In this document: positions 35,801 through 43,521 of the stretch, one piece after another
How positions within the stretch are numbered: the stretch's first letter is position 1
How the letters are laid out: each line of letters starts with the position of its first letter
Source of the DNA: Phycicoccus sp. M110.8
GTDB taxonomy: Bacteria; Actinomycetota; Actinomycetes; Actinomycetales; Dermatophilaceae
NCBI RefSeq assembly: GCF_032464895.1
Contig: NZ_JAWDIC010000003.1
Location: forward strand, 310,001 to 374,000
Direction: 5' to 3'
Length of the DNA stretch: 64,000 bases
Notes under the pieces: model-generated
What the model was told of the DNA's origin: nothing
Databases searched by the model: none
Seen by the model: only the letters and a program-made list of their open reading frames with translations
Made by a program: the position numbers and the translations under genes

Positions 35801-38347
35801 CTCGGGGCACGGCTCGGCGATCCAGCGCTGCAGCAGCGCGGTGCCGAGCGCCACCTCGGGGGCCGAGCGCTGCTGGGCGAGGAAGACGCGGAAGACGGCC
35901 TCCTCCAGCTCGGGTGTGCGGTCGAGGCCGTCGACGGCGTAGTGCCGCAGGACCTGCGACAGCTTGTGCCGGAAGTGCTCCGGCAGCGCCCCCCGCTCGA
36001 CGTCGAGGCTCTGCAGGTAGGTGTGGAAGTGCTCGCGCGGGCTGTGCACCCGGTGCTCGACGTGCTCGTCCTGGCCGGCCGGCCGGTTGCGGCTCAGCTC
36101 GGCGAAGTCCGCGAGGACCTCCAGCACCGCGACCTCCCGGCCGACCTGGGACTCGCCCCGGGCGGTGAGCTGGTCGCGGGCGGCGAGGTATGCCGCGAGC
36201 GCGTCGCCGCGCGGGTCGACGTCGTAGCCCAGCAGCATCGCGCACAGGTCGGCGCGGGTGCGGCGGGCGGCGACGTGCGGGTCGCCGTCGGAGCCGTCGC
36301 CGTCGGGCAGGTCGAGGTCGACCGCCTGATCCGCCGCCGGCGCGGCGGCGGCCTCGGCCCCGTCGTCGACGGGCTCGAGGCGCACGAGCGGCGCCCCGGT
36401 CTCGACCTGGCTTCCGGAGGAGACGAGCAGCTCCTTGACGCGCGCGGCGAACGGCGCGGGCAGGACGGTCTCCATCTTCATCGACTCGAGCACCAGCACC
36501 GGGGCGCCCTGGGCCACTTCGGACCCCACCGGCACCGGCGTGGCGACCACGAGCGCGGGCGCGGGCGAGCGCAGGACGCCGCCCTCGTCGCGGCTGACCC
36601 GGTGGGTGACGCCGTCCACCTCGACGAGCTGGACCGGGCCGTGCGTGGCGGTGGTGAGCCGGTGCAGGCGGCCGCCGACGGTGATCCGGCTGGTGTACTC
36701 GTCGAGCCGGTCGAGGTCGGCCGTGACGGTCTGCTCGCCGGCGGGGCCCGCGACGGTGACGCGGAAGCGGTGCGGCCCGGTGCGCCAGACCGTGACCTTG
36801 TACGCCGTGCCGCGCAGCTTGAGGTCGATGGCCCGGCCGGTGCGGTGCTGCACCTGCGGGCGGCCGCCGCGCGCGGTCTCGAGCAGGCGGGTGCGCTCGA
36901 CGCCCTCCTCGTCCTCGTACGCCTCGATGCCGGCGGCCACCAGCGCGATGCCGGAGTGCCGGTGGGAGACCAGCCGGCCCTCGGCGCGGACGCGGTCGAT
37001 CCAGCCGGTGTCGGCCGTGCCGTCGACGACCTCGGGCTGGTCGAGCAGGTCGAGGATGAACGACTTGTTGGTGGCGCCGCCCTCGATGACGACGGTGGTC
37101 TCGGCCATCGCCCGCCGCAGCCGGGCCAGGGCCTCGTCACGGTCGGCGCCGACCGCGATGATCTTGGCGATCATCGAGTCGAAGTCGGCGGGGATCGAGT
37201 CCCCTTCTCCCACACCGGTGTCCACGCGGATGCCGGGACCCGCCGGCAGGGTGAGCAGCGCGATGCGGCCCGGCGAGGGGGCGAAGTCGCGGTCGGGGTC
37301 CTCGGCGTTGAGCCGGGCCTCGACGGCGTGCCCGACCTCGACCGGGCGCTCCCCCTCGAGCCGGCCGCCGGACGCGACGTGGATCTGCAGCTTGACCAGG
37401 TCGGTGTCGGTCGTGGCCTCGGTGATGGGGTGCTCCACCTGGAGCCGGGTGTTGACCTCGAGGAACGCGAAGAACTTCTCACCCGGGTGGTAGAGGAACT
37501 CGACGGTGCCGGCACCGGCATACCCGACGGCGATGGCGAGCCGCTCGGCGGCGGCCTTGACCTCCGCCACCTGCTCGGGGCCGAGGACGGGCGAGGAGGA
37601 CTCCTCGATGACCTTCTGGTTGCGACGCTGCACCGAGCAGTCGCGGACCCCGAGCGCCCACGCCGTGCCCTGCCCGTCGGCGATGACCTGGACCTCGACG
37701 TGGCGCGCGCCGGTGACCAGCTTCTCGAGGAAGACGACCCCGGAACCGAACGCGCGCTGCGCCTCGTCGCGGGTGCGCTCGTAGGCGTCGGTGAGGTCGG
37801 CGTCGGAGTCGACCCGGCGGATGCCGCGCCCGCCACCGCCCGCGGTCGCCTTGAGCATGAGGGGGTAGCCGATGCGCGCGGCTGCGGCCTTGGCGTCCTC
37901 GAGGGTGTCGACGCCCCCGCGGCTCCACGGCGCGACCGGGACCCCGACCTCCTCGGCGATGAGCTTGGAGCCGATCTTGTCGCCGAGCTTGCGCATCGCC
38001 TCCGGGCTCGGGCCGATGAAGGTCACGCCGATCCGCTCGCACAGCGCGGCGAAGTCGGGGTGCTCCGCGACGAAGCCCCAGCCGACCCAGGCCGCGTCGG
38101 CGCCGGTCTCGAGCAGCGCCCGCTCGAGCACGGCGTAGTCGAGGTAGGGCCGGTTCGCGGCCGGGCCGAGGTCGTACGCGGAGTCGGCCTCGCGCACGAA
38201 CATCGCCCGCTTCTCGCCCTCGGTGTGCAGCGCCACGGTCGCGATCCGGTGGCCGCCCTCGCCCGCCTGGGCGTTGAGGTCGCGCACCGCGTGGATGAGA
38301 CGCATGGCGGCCTCGCCGCGGTTGACGATGGCGATGCGCGAGAACAT
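32837..38347 (-). CDS. Single-chain multidomain acyl-CoA (acetyl-/propionyl-CoA) carboxylase
   Basis: The protein has 1836 residues with all carboxylase activities in one chain. Biotin carboxylase occupies about 1-460 (SRIAIVNRGEAAMRLIHAV, KATAGGGGRGIRRV, VEFLYHPGEKFFAFLEVNTR). A biotin-carrier domain has ESMKMETV with the biotinyl Lys at about 624. A central region of about 540 residues follows, then beta and alpha carboxyltransferase halves (from about 1250: GYDRVMGPNGQAQYWAPDL, GGAFVVFSKALNPRM). This BC-BCCP-central-CT order resembles eukaryotic acetyl-CoA carboxylase rather than split bacterial subunits. It would carboxylate acetyl- or longer acyl-CoA with ATP and bicarbonate. No biotin ligase gene is nearby. 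It stands alone, divergent from the photolyase gene. Confidence 0.92.
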   Translation of the reverse strand: MFSRIAIVNRGEAAMRLIHAVRDLNAQAGEGGHRIATVALHTEGEKRAMFVREADSAYDLGPAANRPYLDYAVLERALLETGADAAWVGWGFVAEHPDFAALCERIGVTFIGPSPEAMRKLGDKIGSKLIAEEVGVPVAPWSRGGVDTLEDAKAAAARIGYPLMLKATAGGGGRGIRRVDSDADLTDAYERTRDEAQRAFGSGVVFLEKLVTGARHVEVQVIADGQGTAWALGVRDCSVQRRNQKVIEESSSPVLGPEQVAEVKAAAERLAIAVGYAGAGTVEFLYHPGEKFFAFLEVNTRLQVEHPITEATTDTDLVKLQIHVASGGRLEGERPVEVGHAVEARLNAEDPDRDFAPSPGRIALLTLPAGPGIRVDTGVGEGDSIPADFDSMIAKIIAVGADRDEALARLRRAMAETTVVIEGGATNKSFILDLLDQPEVVDGTADTGWIDRVRAEGRLVSHRHSGIALVAAGIEAYEDEEGVERTRLLETARGGRPQVQHRTGRAIDLKLRGTAYKVTVWRTGPHRFRVTVAGPAGEQTVTADLDRLDEYTSRITVGGRLHRLTTATHGPVQLVEVDGVTHRVSRDEGGVLRSPAPALVVATPVPVGSEVAQGAPVLVLESMKMETVLPAPFAARVKELLVSSGSQVETGAPLVRLEPVDDGAEAAAAPAADQAVDLDLPDGDGSDGDPHVAARRTRADLCAMLLGYDVDPRGDALAAYLAARDQLTARGESQVGREVAVLEVLADFAELSRNRPAGQDEHVEHRVHSPREHFHTYLQSLDVERGALPEHFRHKLSQVLRHYAVDGLDRTPELEEAVFRVFLAQQRSAPEVALGTALLQRWIAEPCPEPPLDAAAREVLDRLVVATQLRFPVIGDLARSVRFRWFDQPLVDADRASVLGGVADEVAALEAMPEGPERAKRMDELAAIPEQIVQFLSDRLERGIPRREPMLAVLVKRHYREHDLSGPREVEVGERPYAVADYALDGRPTRLVSTVGRVDELASGSSLVEGVAAQLAERAAGHEGVVDLYLAWPDEPESPEDASARLAAALTGLPFAREVRRVAVAVCPGSGRPVGYFSFRPEDGTMVEDRLVRGVHPMVGRRLNLWRLRDFEVTRLEAPADVLLYECVAPGNSDDRRLVALAQVRQLAVVRDEQGRVTALPHAERAIANCLEAIRRARSARGAAGARLDMNHVWVHIWPPVEADLDQLTALQAKISPLTAGAGIEEVLVQGRIATPDGASAPLAARFHYQPGSGVVTSVEEPPTERLKPLDDYAQKVVRARRRGVVYPYELQAMIAGPGGTATEYDLDDLGSLVPVDRPYGLNKAGIIAGVITTPTERYPEGVTRVLLCGDPLKALGAVSEAECTRVIAALDLAQEMGVPVEWFALSAGARISMDSGTENMDWVARALKRIVEFTQDGGEINIVVAGINVGAQPYWNAEATMLMHTKGILVMTPDSAMVLTGKQSLDFSGGVSAEDNHGIGGYDRVMGPNGQAQYWAPDLAGARDILLAHYDHTYVHPGEDGPRRARTSDPVDRDVTAFPHELPDSGFTTIGDIFSAATNPDRKKAFDIRTLMAAVADQDHPTLERWAGMADAETSVVQDAHLGGIPVCLIGIESKNVARRGFPPTDGPDTYTAGTLFPRSSKKTARAINAASGNRPVVVLANLSGFDGSPESMRQLQLEYGAEIGRAIVNFDGPIVFCVVSRYHGGAFVVFSKALNPRMTVLAVEGSFASVIGGAPAAAVVFSRDVDARTAADPRVTELEAAVNAATGARRAELATELAEVRASVRSEKLGQVASEFDSVHSIHRAVQVGSVDAVITASELRPRIIAAVEAGLKG

Positions 38348-38486
38348 CGGGCGGGCCTCCCAGGTGCAGGTGACGGACGACGCGACCCGTCCGCCCGGGG
38401 GCGTGGGTCACCGCCCGAGCCTGCCACCCCGGGACGGTGACTCGCGAGTAATGCGGGGTCCGGTGTGCCCACCTAGGGTGGACGGC

Positions 38487-39863
38487 ATGGCACGGGCCGG
38501 CTCGATCCTCTGGTTGCGCAGGGACCTGCGCCGCGGCGACCTGCCCGCGCTGGGGGCAGCCGCCGAGGCCGCCGGGGACTCCTCGGTGCTCGTCCTCTAC
38601 GTGCTGGACCCGAAGCTGTGGAAGGGGGCCGGCGACGCCCGCCGGGCCTGGTTGGCCGCCACGCTCGAGGCGGCGAACGAGGCGTACGACGGCCGGCTCT
38701 GCCTGCTGCGCGGCAACCCGCGGACCGTGGTCCCGCGCGTGGCGAGGGAGACCGGCGCCGGCTCGGTGCACGTGTCGCGCGAGACGACCCCCGCCGGGCG
38801 GCGACGCGACGAGGCGGTGCGCGAGAAGCTGGAGAAGGCAGGGGTCGGCTGGGTCGAGACCGGCACGCCGTATGCCGTGGGGCCGGGTTCGGTCGTCAAC
38901 GGCAGCGGCACGGAGTACAAGGTCTTCACGCCGTTCTCCAAGGCCTGGCGCGACCACGGCTGGCCCGACCCCGCGACCGAGCCGCGCGGGCTCACCCTGT
39001 CCCGGGTCGCGTCCGACGACGACGCGTGGAAGGAGGTCCGGGCGGCGCTGCGCGGCAAGGACCTGCCCGAGCTGCCCGACGCCGGGGAGCAGGCGGCCCT
39101 GCGCCGGTGGCACGACTTCCTCGACGACGGGCTCGCCGACTACGGCGACCGCCGCGACCGGGCCGACCTGCCCGGCGTCTCCCGGATGTCGGCCTACCTC
39201 AAGATCGGCGCCATCCACCCCCGGACGATGCTCAAGGACCTGGCTGGACGACGCGGCAAGGGCGCCGAGACCTACCGCACCGAGCTGTGCTGGCGCGAGT
39301 TCTACGCCGACGTCCTGTGGCGGCACCCGACGTCGGCCTGGGTGGACCTGCGCCCCGCCCTGAAGGGCATGACGTACGAGTCGCACGAGGACCTCGTCGA
39401 CGCGTGGCGGGAGGGGCGCACCGGCTACCCGGTCGTCGACGCCGCGATGCGCCAGCTGCTCACCGAGGGCTGGATGCACAACCGGATGCGGATGGTGACG
39501 GCCAGCTTCCTCACCAAGGACCTGCACGTGTGGTGGCCGGTGGGGGCCCGGCACTTCCTCGACCACCTCATCGACGGCGACATCGCCTCGAACAACCACG
39601 GCTGGCAGTGGGTCGCCGGCACGGGCACCGACGCCTCCCCCTACTTCCGGGTGTTCAACCCGGTCACCCAGGGCCAGCGGTACGACCCCGACGGCGACTA
39701 CGTCCGCCGCTACGTCCCCGAGCTCGCGCACCTGCCCGGCAAGGCGGTGCACGAGCCGTGGAAGGCCGCCGACGGCTACGAGCACGGCTACCCCGAGCGC
39801 ATCGTCGACCACGCGGAGGAGCGGCTCGAGGCCCTGCGCCGCTACGAGGCCACCCGGTCGTGA
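38487..39863 (+). CDS. phr: Deoxyribodipyrimidine photolyase (cryptochrome/photolyase family)
   Basis: The protein has 458 residues from the ATG at 38487. The antenna domain begins SILWLRRDLRRGDLPALGAA. The FAD-binding catalytic domain holds YRTELCWREFYADVLWRHP, MHNRMRMVTASFLTKDLHVW and DIASNNHGWQWVAGTGTDAS followed by PYFRVFNPVTQGQRYDPDG, matching class I CPD photolyases. It would repair UV-induced pyrimidine dimers using blue light. It starts a five-gene run with tiny gaps or overlaps (CPBP, reductase-TspO fusion, SRPBCC). Confidence 0.95.
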   Translation: MARAGSILWLRRDLRRGDLPALGAAAEAAGDSSVLVLYVLDPKLWKGAGDARRAWLAATLEAANEAYDGRLCLLRGNPRTVVPRVARETGAGSVHVSRETTPAGRRRDEAVREKLEKAGVGWVETGTPYAVGPGSVVNGSGTEYKVFTPFSKAWRDHGWPDPATEPRGLTLSRVASDDDAWKEVRAALRGKDLPELPDAGEQAALRRWHDFLDDGLADYGDRRDRADLPGVSRMSAYLKIGAIHPRTMLKDLAGRRGKGAETYRTELCWREFYADVLWRHPTSAWVDLRPALKGMTYESHEDLVDAWREGRTGYPVVDAAMRQLLTEGWMHNRMRMVTASFLTKDLHVWWPVGARHFLDHLIDGDIASNNHGWQWVAGTGTDASPYFRVFNPVTQGQRYDPDGDYVRRYVPELAHLPGKAVHEPWKAADGYEHGYPERIVDHAEERLEALRRYEATRS

Positions 39864-39867
39864 CGTC

Positions 39868-40596
39868 GTGATCAACCCGGTGGCGGAGATCCGCGCGTTC
39901 GTCCGGGCCGCGCTCGTCCAGCCCGTGCCCCGCGACCACACCGAGACCGATGCCGCGTTCCACCGGCGGCGGGTCGTCGCCGTGGTCACGCTCGTCGTCG
40001 GGACGGTGGTGCTGGCGCTCGCCCTGCGGATCGAGCCCGGCAACGTGCTGTTCTACCCGGCGTCGTTCGGCCTCGCCGTCGTCTGGGCGGTCGGGGCCCT
40101 GCTGTCCGGACCGCTCCACCTCGGGCACGCCCGCACCCGCGCGGGGGGGTACGACGCCAGGCCGGTCGTGCAGTCCCTCGCCCTGGGCGCCCTGCTGCTC
40201 GGCGTCTTCCTGGCCGGCGGCCTCCTCGTGGCCCGCATCCCGTTCCTGCGCGACCCGGTCAACCAGCTGCTCGACCACGCCCGGCTCGGCTCGCTCGCCC
40301 TCGTCGCGGTCATCACGGCGGTCAACGGCATCGCCGAGGAGCTCTACTTCCGCGGCGCCCTCTACGCCGCGGTCGGCCGCAAGCACGCCGTCCTCGTCAC
40401 CACGGTCGTCTACGCGCTGACCACGGTCGGCGCCGGCATACCCCTGCTCGTCCTCGCCGCGGCCGCGCTCGGCCTGATCGTGGCCCTCCAGCGCCGGGTC
40501 ACCGGCGGGGTGCTGGGCCCGATGATCACCCACCTCACCTGGTCGCTGGGGATGCTCTTCCTGCTCCCCCACGTCCTCGGGACAGGAGCCCCATGA
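39868..40596 (+). CDS. CPBP-family intramembrane metalloprotease
   Basis: The protein has 242 residues from the GTG at 39868, four bases after the photolyase stop. About six hydrophobic helices are visible. The CPBP (Abi/CAAX-protease-like) signature E-E-x3-R appears as GIAEELYFRGALYAAVG near residue 155, and a conserved His in GPMITHLTWSLGMLF near 220. Members cleave or process membrane-linked peptides and prenylated proteins; targets here are unknown. Its stop overlaps the next ATG. Confidence 0.88.
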   Translation: MINPVAEIRAFVRAALVQPVPRDHTETDAAFHRRRVVAVVTLVVGTVVLALALRIEPGNVLFYPASFGLAVVWAVGALLSGPLHLGHARTRAGGYDARPVVQSLALGALLLGVFLAGGLLVARIPFLRDPVNQLLDHARLGSLALVAVITAVNGIAEELYFRGALYAAVGRKHAVLVTTVVYALTTVGAGIPLLVLAAAALGLIVALQRRVTGGVLGPMITHLTWSLGMLFLLPHVLGTGAP

Positions 40597-41993
40597 CCAC
40601 CGTCCTCGTCACCGGAGCCACCGGCTACATCGGCGGGCAGCTCGTGCCCGTGCTGCTCGACCGCGGCCACCACGTGCGCGTGCTGACCCGCTCGCGCAAG
40701 GGACTCGCCGGCCGGGACTGGGCCGACCGGGTGGAGGTCGCCGAGGGCGACGCCTCCCGCGTCGAGGACGTGCGGCGGGCGCTCGAGGGGGTCGAGGTCG
40801 CGTACTACCTGCTGCACTCGATGGACGGCGGTGGCTCGTTCATCGAGCGCGACCGGTCGATGGCGCGGACCTTCGCCGAGGCCGCCGGCGAGGCGGGCGT
40901 GGGACGCGTCGTCTACCTCGGCGGGCTGCACCCGGAGGGCGAGCTGTCCGACCACCTCGCCTCGCGGGTCGAGGTCGGCGAGACGTTCCTGCGCGGGCCG
41001 GTGCCGGCCGTCGTCCTGCAGGCGGGTGTCGTGCTCGGGAACGGGTCGGCGTCGTTCGACATGCTGCGCCACCTCACCGAGCGGCTCCCGGCGATGGTCG
41101 CCCCCAAGTGGGTCGGCAACCGGATCCAGCCGATCGCCGTGGCCGACGTCGTGCACTACCTCGCCGGGGCGGTGGACCTGCCCGAGGGCACCAACCGCAC
41201 CTTCGACCTCGGCGGCCCGGAGGTCATGACGTATGCCGAGATGATGCAGCGGTACGCCTCGGTGGTGGGCCTGCGGCCGCGGCACGTCGTGAGCGTGCCG
41301 GTCCTCACCCCCCGGCTGGCCGGGCTGTGGGTCGACGTGGTGACGCCGATCCCCGCCGGCATCGCGCGGCCCCTCGTCGGCAGCCTCGTGCACGAGGCGG
41401 TGTGCCGCGAGGACGACATCCTCGAGGTCCTCGGCCCGCCCCCGGGCGGGCGCACCGGGTTCGACGAGGCGGTCCTGGACGCCGTCGCCGACGTGGACCC
41501 GCACCGGTGGAGCCGCACGCTGGCGCGCACCTCCGCCGTGGTCGGCGCCGCCGCCGTGGTGGGGTCGCTGCTCACCGACCCCACGTCGCGGTGGTACCGC
41601 CGGCTCGACAAGCCGTCCTGGCAGCCGCCGCCCGGGGCGTTCCCCGTGGTCTGGACCGCCCTCTACGCGACGACGGCCGTCGTCACGGCGCGTGCCAGCT
41701 CCGAGCTGGCCGAGCGTGGCGACACCGCGGCCGCCCAGGACCTGGAGCGCGCCCTGGCCGCCAACATGGTCCTCAACGCGGGGTGGTCCGGCCTGTTCTT
41801 CCGCGCGCACCGGCTGGGCCTGGCCACGGCCGGCGCCGCCGCCCTCGCCGCGAGCAGCGCGGACCTGGCGCGGCGGGTCGGCACCACCGGAAAGGGCAAG
41901 GCCGCCGGCATCGGCGCGTATGCCGCGTGGTGCGGGTTCGCGACCGTCCTCACGGCCGCCATCGCCCGGCGCAACCCGAGGGCGGGACGATGA
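40593..41993 (+). CDS. NAD(P)-binding reductase-like domain fused to a TspO/MBR membrane domain
   Basis: The protein has 466 residues in two parts. Residues 1-310 are an atypical SDR/NmrA-like Rossmann domain (TTVLVTGATGYIGGQLVPVL, RVVYLGGLHPEGELS). Residues 312-466 are a TspO/MBR domain: a first helix near 312-328, then RWYRRLDKPSWQPPPGAF and VVWTALYATTAVVT, NMVLNAGWSGLFFRAHRLGL, and a last helix near 435-458. TspO proteins bind porphyrins and other tetrapyrroles or sterols and respond to light and oxygen. One continuous frame with no stop joins the halves. It is coupled by ATGA to the CPBP gene and the SRPBCC gene. Confidence 0.87.
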   Translation: MTTVLVTGATGYIGGQLVPVLLDRGHHVRVLTRSRKGLAGRDWADRVEVAEGDASRVEDVRRALEGVEVAYYLLHSMDGGGSFIERDRSMARTFAEAAGEAGVGRVVYLGGLHPEGELSDHLASRVEVGETFLRGPVPAVVLQAGVVLGNGSASFDMLRHLTERLPAMVAPKWVGNRIQPIAVADVVHYLAGAVDLPEGTNRTFDLGGPEVMTYAEMMQRYASVVGLRPRHVVSVPVLTPRLAGLWVDVVTPIPAGIARPLVGSLVHEAVCREDDILEVLGPPPGGRTGFDEAVLDAVADVDPHRWSRTLARTSAVVGAAAVVGSLLTDPTSRWYRRLDKPSWQPPPGAFPVVWTALYATTAVVTARASSELAERGDTAAAQDLERALAANMVLNAGWSGLFFRAHRLGLATAGAAALAASSADLARRVGTTGKGKAAGIGAYAAWCGFATVLTAAIARRNPRAGR

Positions 41994-42451
41994 CGAGCTT
42001 CGACGCGCGCAAGATGTCCAAGGCGGTCGTGCCCTACACCCGCCAGCAGGTCTGGGAGGTGCTGTCCGACCCCTCGGCCGTCGCCCGCCTCACGCCGATG
42101 GTGCGCGGCATCGAGGGCGCGGGCGACCTGTGGCGCTGGCGCCTGGCGCCGATCGAGGTCCTCGGCAAGGACATCGGGCTCGCGTTCACCGAGCGGATGG
42201 AGTTCACCGAGCCCGAGCGGATCGAGTTCACCCACGAGCCCGACGGCCACGAGCGCGCCGGCGTCAACGGCACGTACACGCTCACCACGGCCGGCCAGGG
42301 CACGCGGCTGGCGATCGACCTGGCCGTCGAGGTCGACCTGCCGTTCCCGCGGCTGGCCCGCCCGGCGGTCACGACGTCGATGCAGGCAGTGCTCGTCGCG
42401 ATGGGCGCCGGGTTCGCCCGGCAGCTCGACCGGCACCTGGCGGGCTCCTAG
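41990..42451 (+). CDS. SRPBCC-family protein
   Basis: The protein has 153 residues from an ATG overlapping the preceding stop. It has a START/polyketide-cyclase-like pattern, KAVVPYTRQQVWEVLSDPSA near the start and a C-terminal helix QAVLVAMGAGFARQLDRHL, giving a lipid- or pigment-sized cavity. Its ligand is unknown. Its TAG and the TAG of the converging reductase gene share the palindrome CTAG, so the two genes overlap by four bases. Confidence 0.82.
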   Translation: MTSFDARKMSKAVVPYTRQQVWEVLSDPSAVARLTPMVRGIEGAGDLWRWRLAPIEVLGKDIGLAFTERMEFTEPERIEFTHEPDGHERAGVNGTYTLTTAGQGTRLAIDLAVEVDLPFPRLARPAVTTSMQAVLVAMGAGFARQLDRHLAGS

Positions 42452-43449
42452 GCCGGCGCCCGACCGGGCGGCCTGGCCCACGCCGGGTCGGTGGGCAGCG
42501 GCCCCAGCGGGTCGACCGCCCCGGCACCGCTCGCGCCGGAACCGGACAAGTTCGGGGCCGCCAGCGCCCTGGCAATGGCGTCGGCCACCGGCAGCGGTCG
42601 CGAGCCGGGTCCCAGGAGGTCCTGCACGTAGTCCTCGTCACGGCAGACCATGTCGTGGCGCAGGCTCGCCACCAGCGACCGGACGGTCGAGGCCGGGACG
42701 TCCGTGAACAGCGGGGCGACGCGCGCGACGAACGCCGTGGGGAGCAGGGCCGGCACCTGGAGCGCGCGCCCCCCTGCCAGCCGCGCGTAGAGGCGCAGCA
42801 ACGCGGCATACGACATGCGCTCACCGCTGCCCACGTCGTAGGTGCGGCCGGCCCCGGTCGCGGTCAGCGCGCCCGCGAGCGCAGCCACGACGTCGCTCGC
42901 GGCGACCGGCTCGACGGCGCTGCGCATCCACGACGGCACGACCTGCACCGGCAGCCGGCGGCTCAGCTGGCGCATGATCTCGAACGACGTCGACCCCGCT
43001 CCCACGACCATCGCGGCGCGCAGGGCCCACGTCGGCACCCCGCTGTCACCGAAGACCTGCTCGACCTCGAGCCGCGAGCGCAGGTGGGGTGACAGGTCAC
43101 CCTCCGGGACGTCCGGGACCAGGCCGCCGAGGTAGACGATGCGGCCCACACGGGCCCGCACCGCGGCGTGCGCCGCGTTGTAGGCGCCCTCGCGGTCGGC
43201 GGTGGTGAAGTCCGGGCCGGCCAGGCCGTGCACGAGGTAGACCAGCGCGTCCGACCCGGCGACGGCGTCCCGGGCCGCGGCGCGGTCGGCGACGTCGAGC
43301 CCGGCCACGCGCACGGCACCGGCCCAGGGGAACCGCCGCGCCCGGGCCGGGTCGGTGAACGTGGCGGTGACCTCGTGGCCGTCCGCGAGCAGCGCGGGGA
43401 CGAGCCGGCTGCCGATGTACCCGCCCGCGCCCATCACGGTCACGCGCAC
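42448..43449 (-). CDS. NAD(P)-binding (NmrA/atypical SDR-like) protein
   Basis: The protein has 333 residues from the GTG at 43449. A Rossmann start (RVTVMGAGGYIGSRLVPALL) is followed by GRIVYLGGLVPDVPEGDLSPHLRSRLEVEQ, SRRLPVQVVPSWMRSAVEPVA and ASDVVAALAG. It aligns by eye along its length with residues 1-300 of the reductase-TspO fusion (compare YLGGLHPEGELSDHLASRVE), so the two are paralogues converging on the SRPBCC gene. The C-terminal 30 residues are Gly/Ala/Pro-rich. The reaction is unknown. Confidence 0.82.
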   Translation of the reverse strand: MRVTVMGAGGYIGSRLVPALLADGHEVTATFTDPARARRFPWAGAVRVAGLDVADRAAARDAVAGSDALVYLVHGLAGPDFTTADREGAYNAAHAAVRARVGRIVYLGGLVPDVPEGDLSPHLRSRLEVEQVFGDSGVPTWALRAAMVVGAGSTSFEIMRQLSRRLPVQVVPSWMRSAVEPVAASDVVAALAGALTATGAGRTYDVGSGERMSYAALLRLYARLAGGRALQVPALLPTAFVARVAPLFTDVPASTVRSLVASLRHDMVCRDEDYVQDLLGPGSRPLPVADAIARALAAPNLSGSGASGAGAVDPLGPLPTDPAWARPPGRAPA

Positions 43450-43521
43450 GCGGGCTCCTCGGCGGTCGGGGTGGGCACCCGCCCAACCTAACCCGGCGGG
43501 CTGTTCCGCACCGGCCTGACC

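Noticed and set aside
30590-38440. A 2616-codon open frame on the + strand opposite the cox maturation genes and the carboxylase
   Set aside because: Its translation is low-complexity (Arg/Ala/Gly/Asp/Val-rich) with no domain, and the minus strand codes for recognised proteins throughout. It is an effect of G+C-biased third positions.
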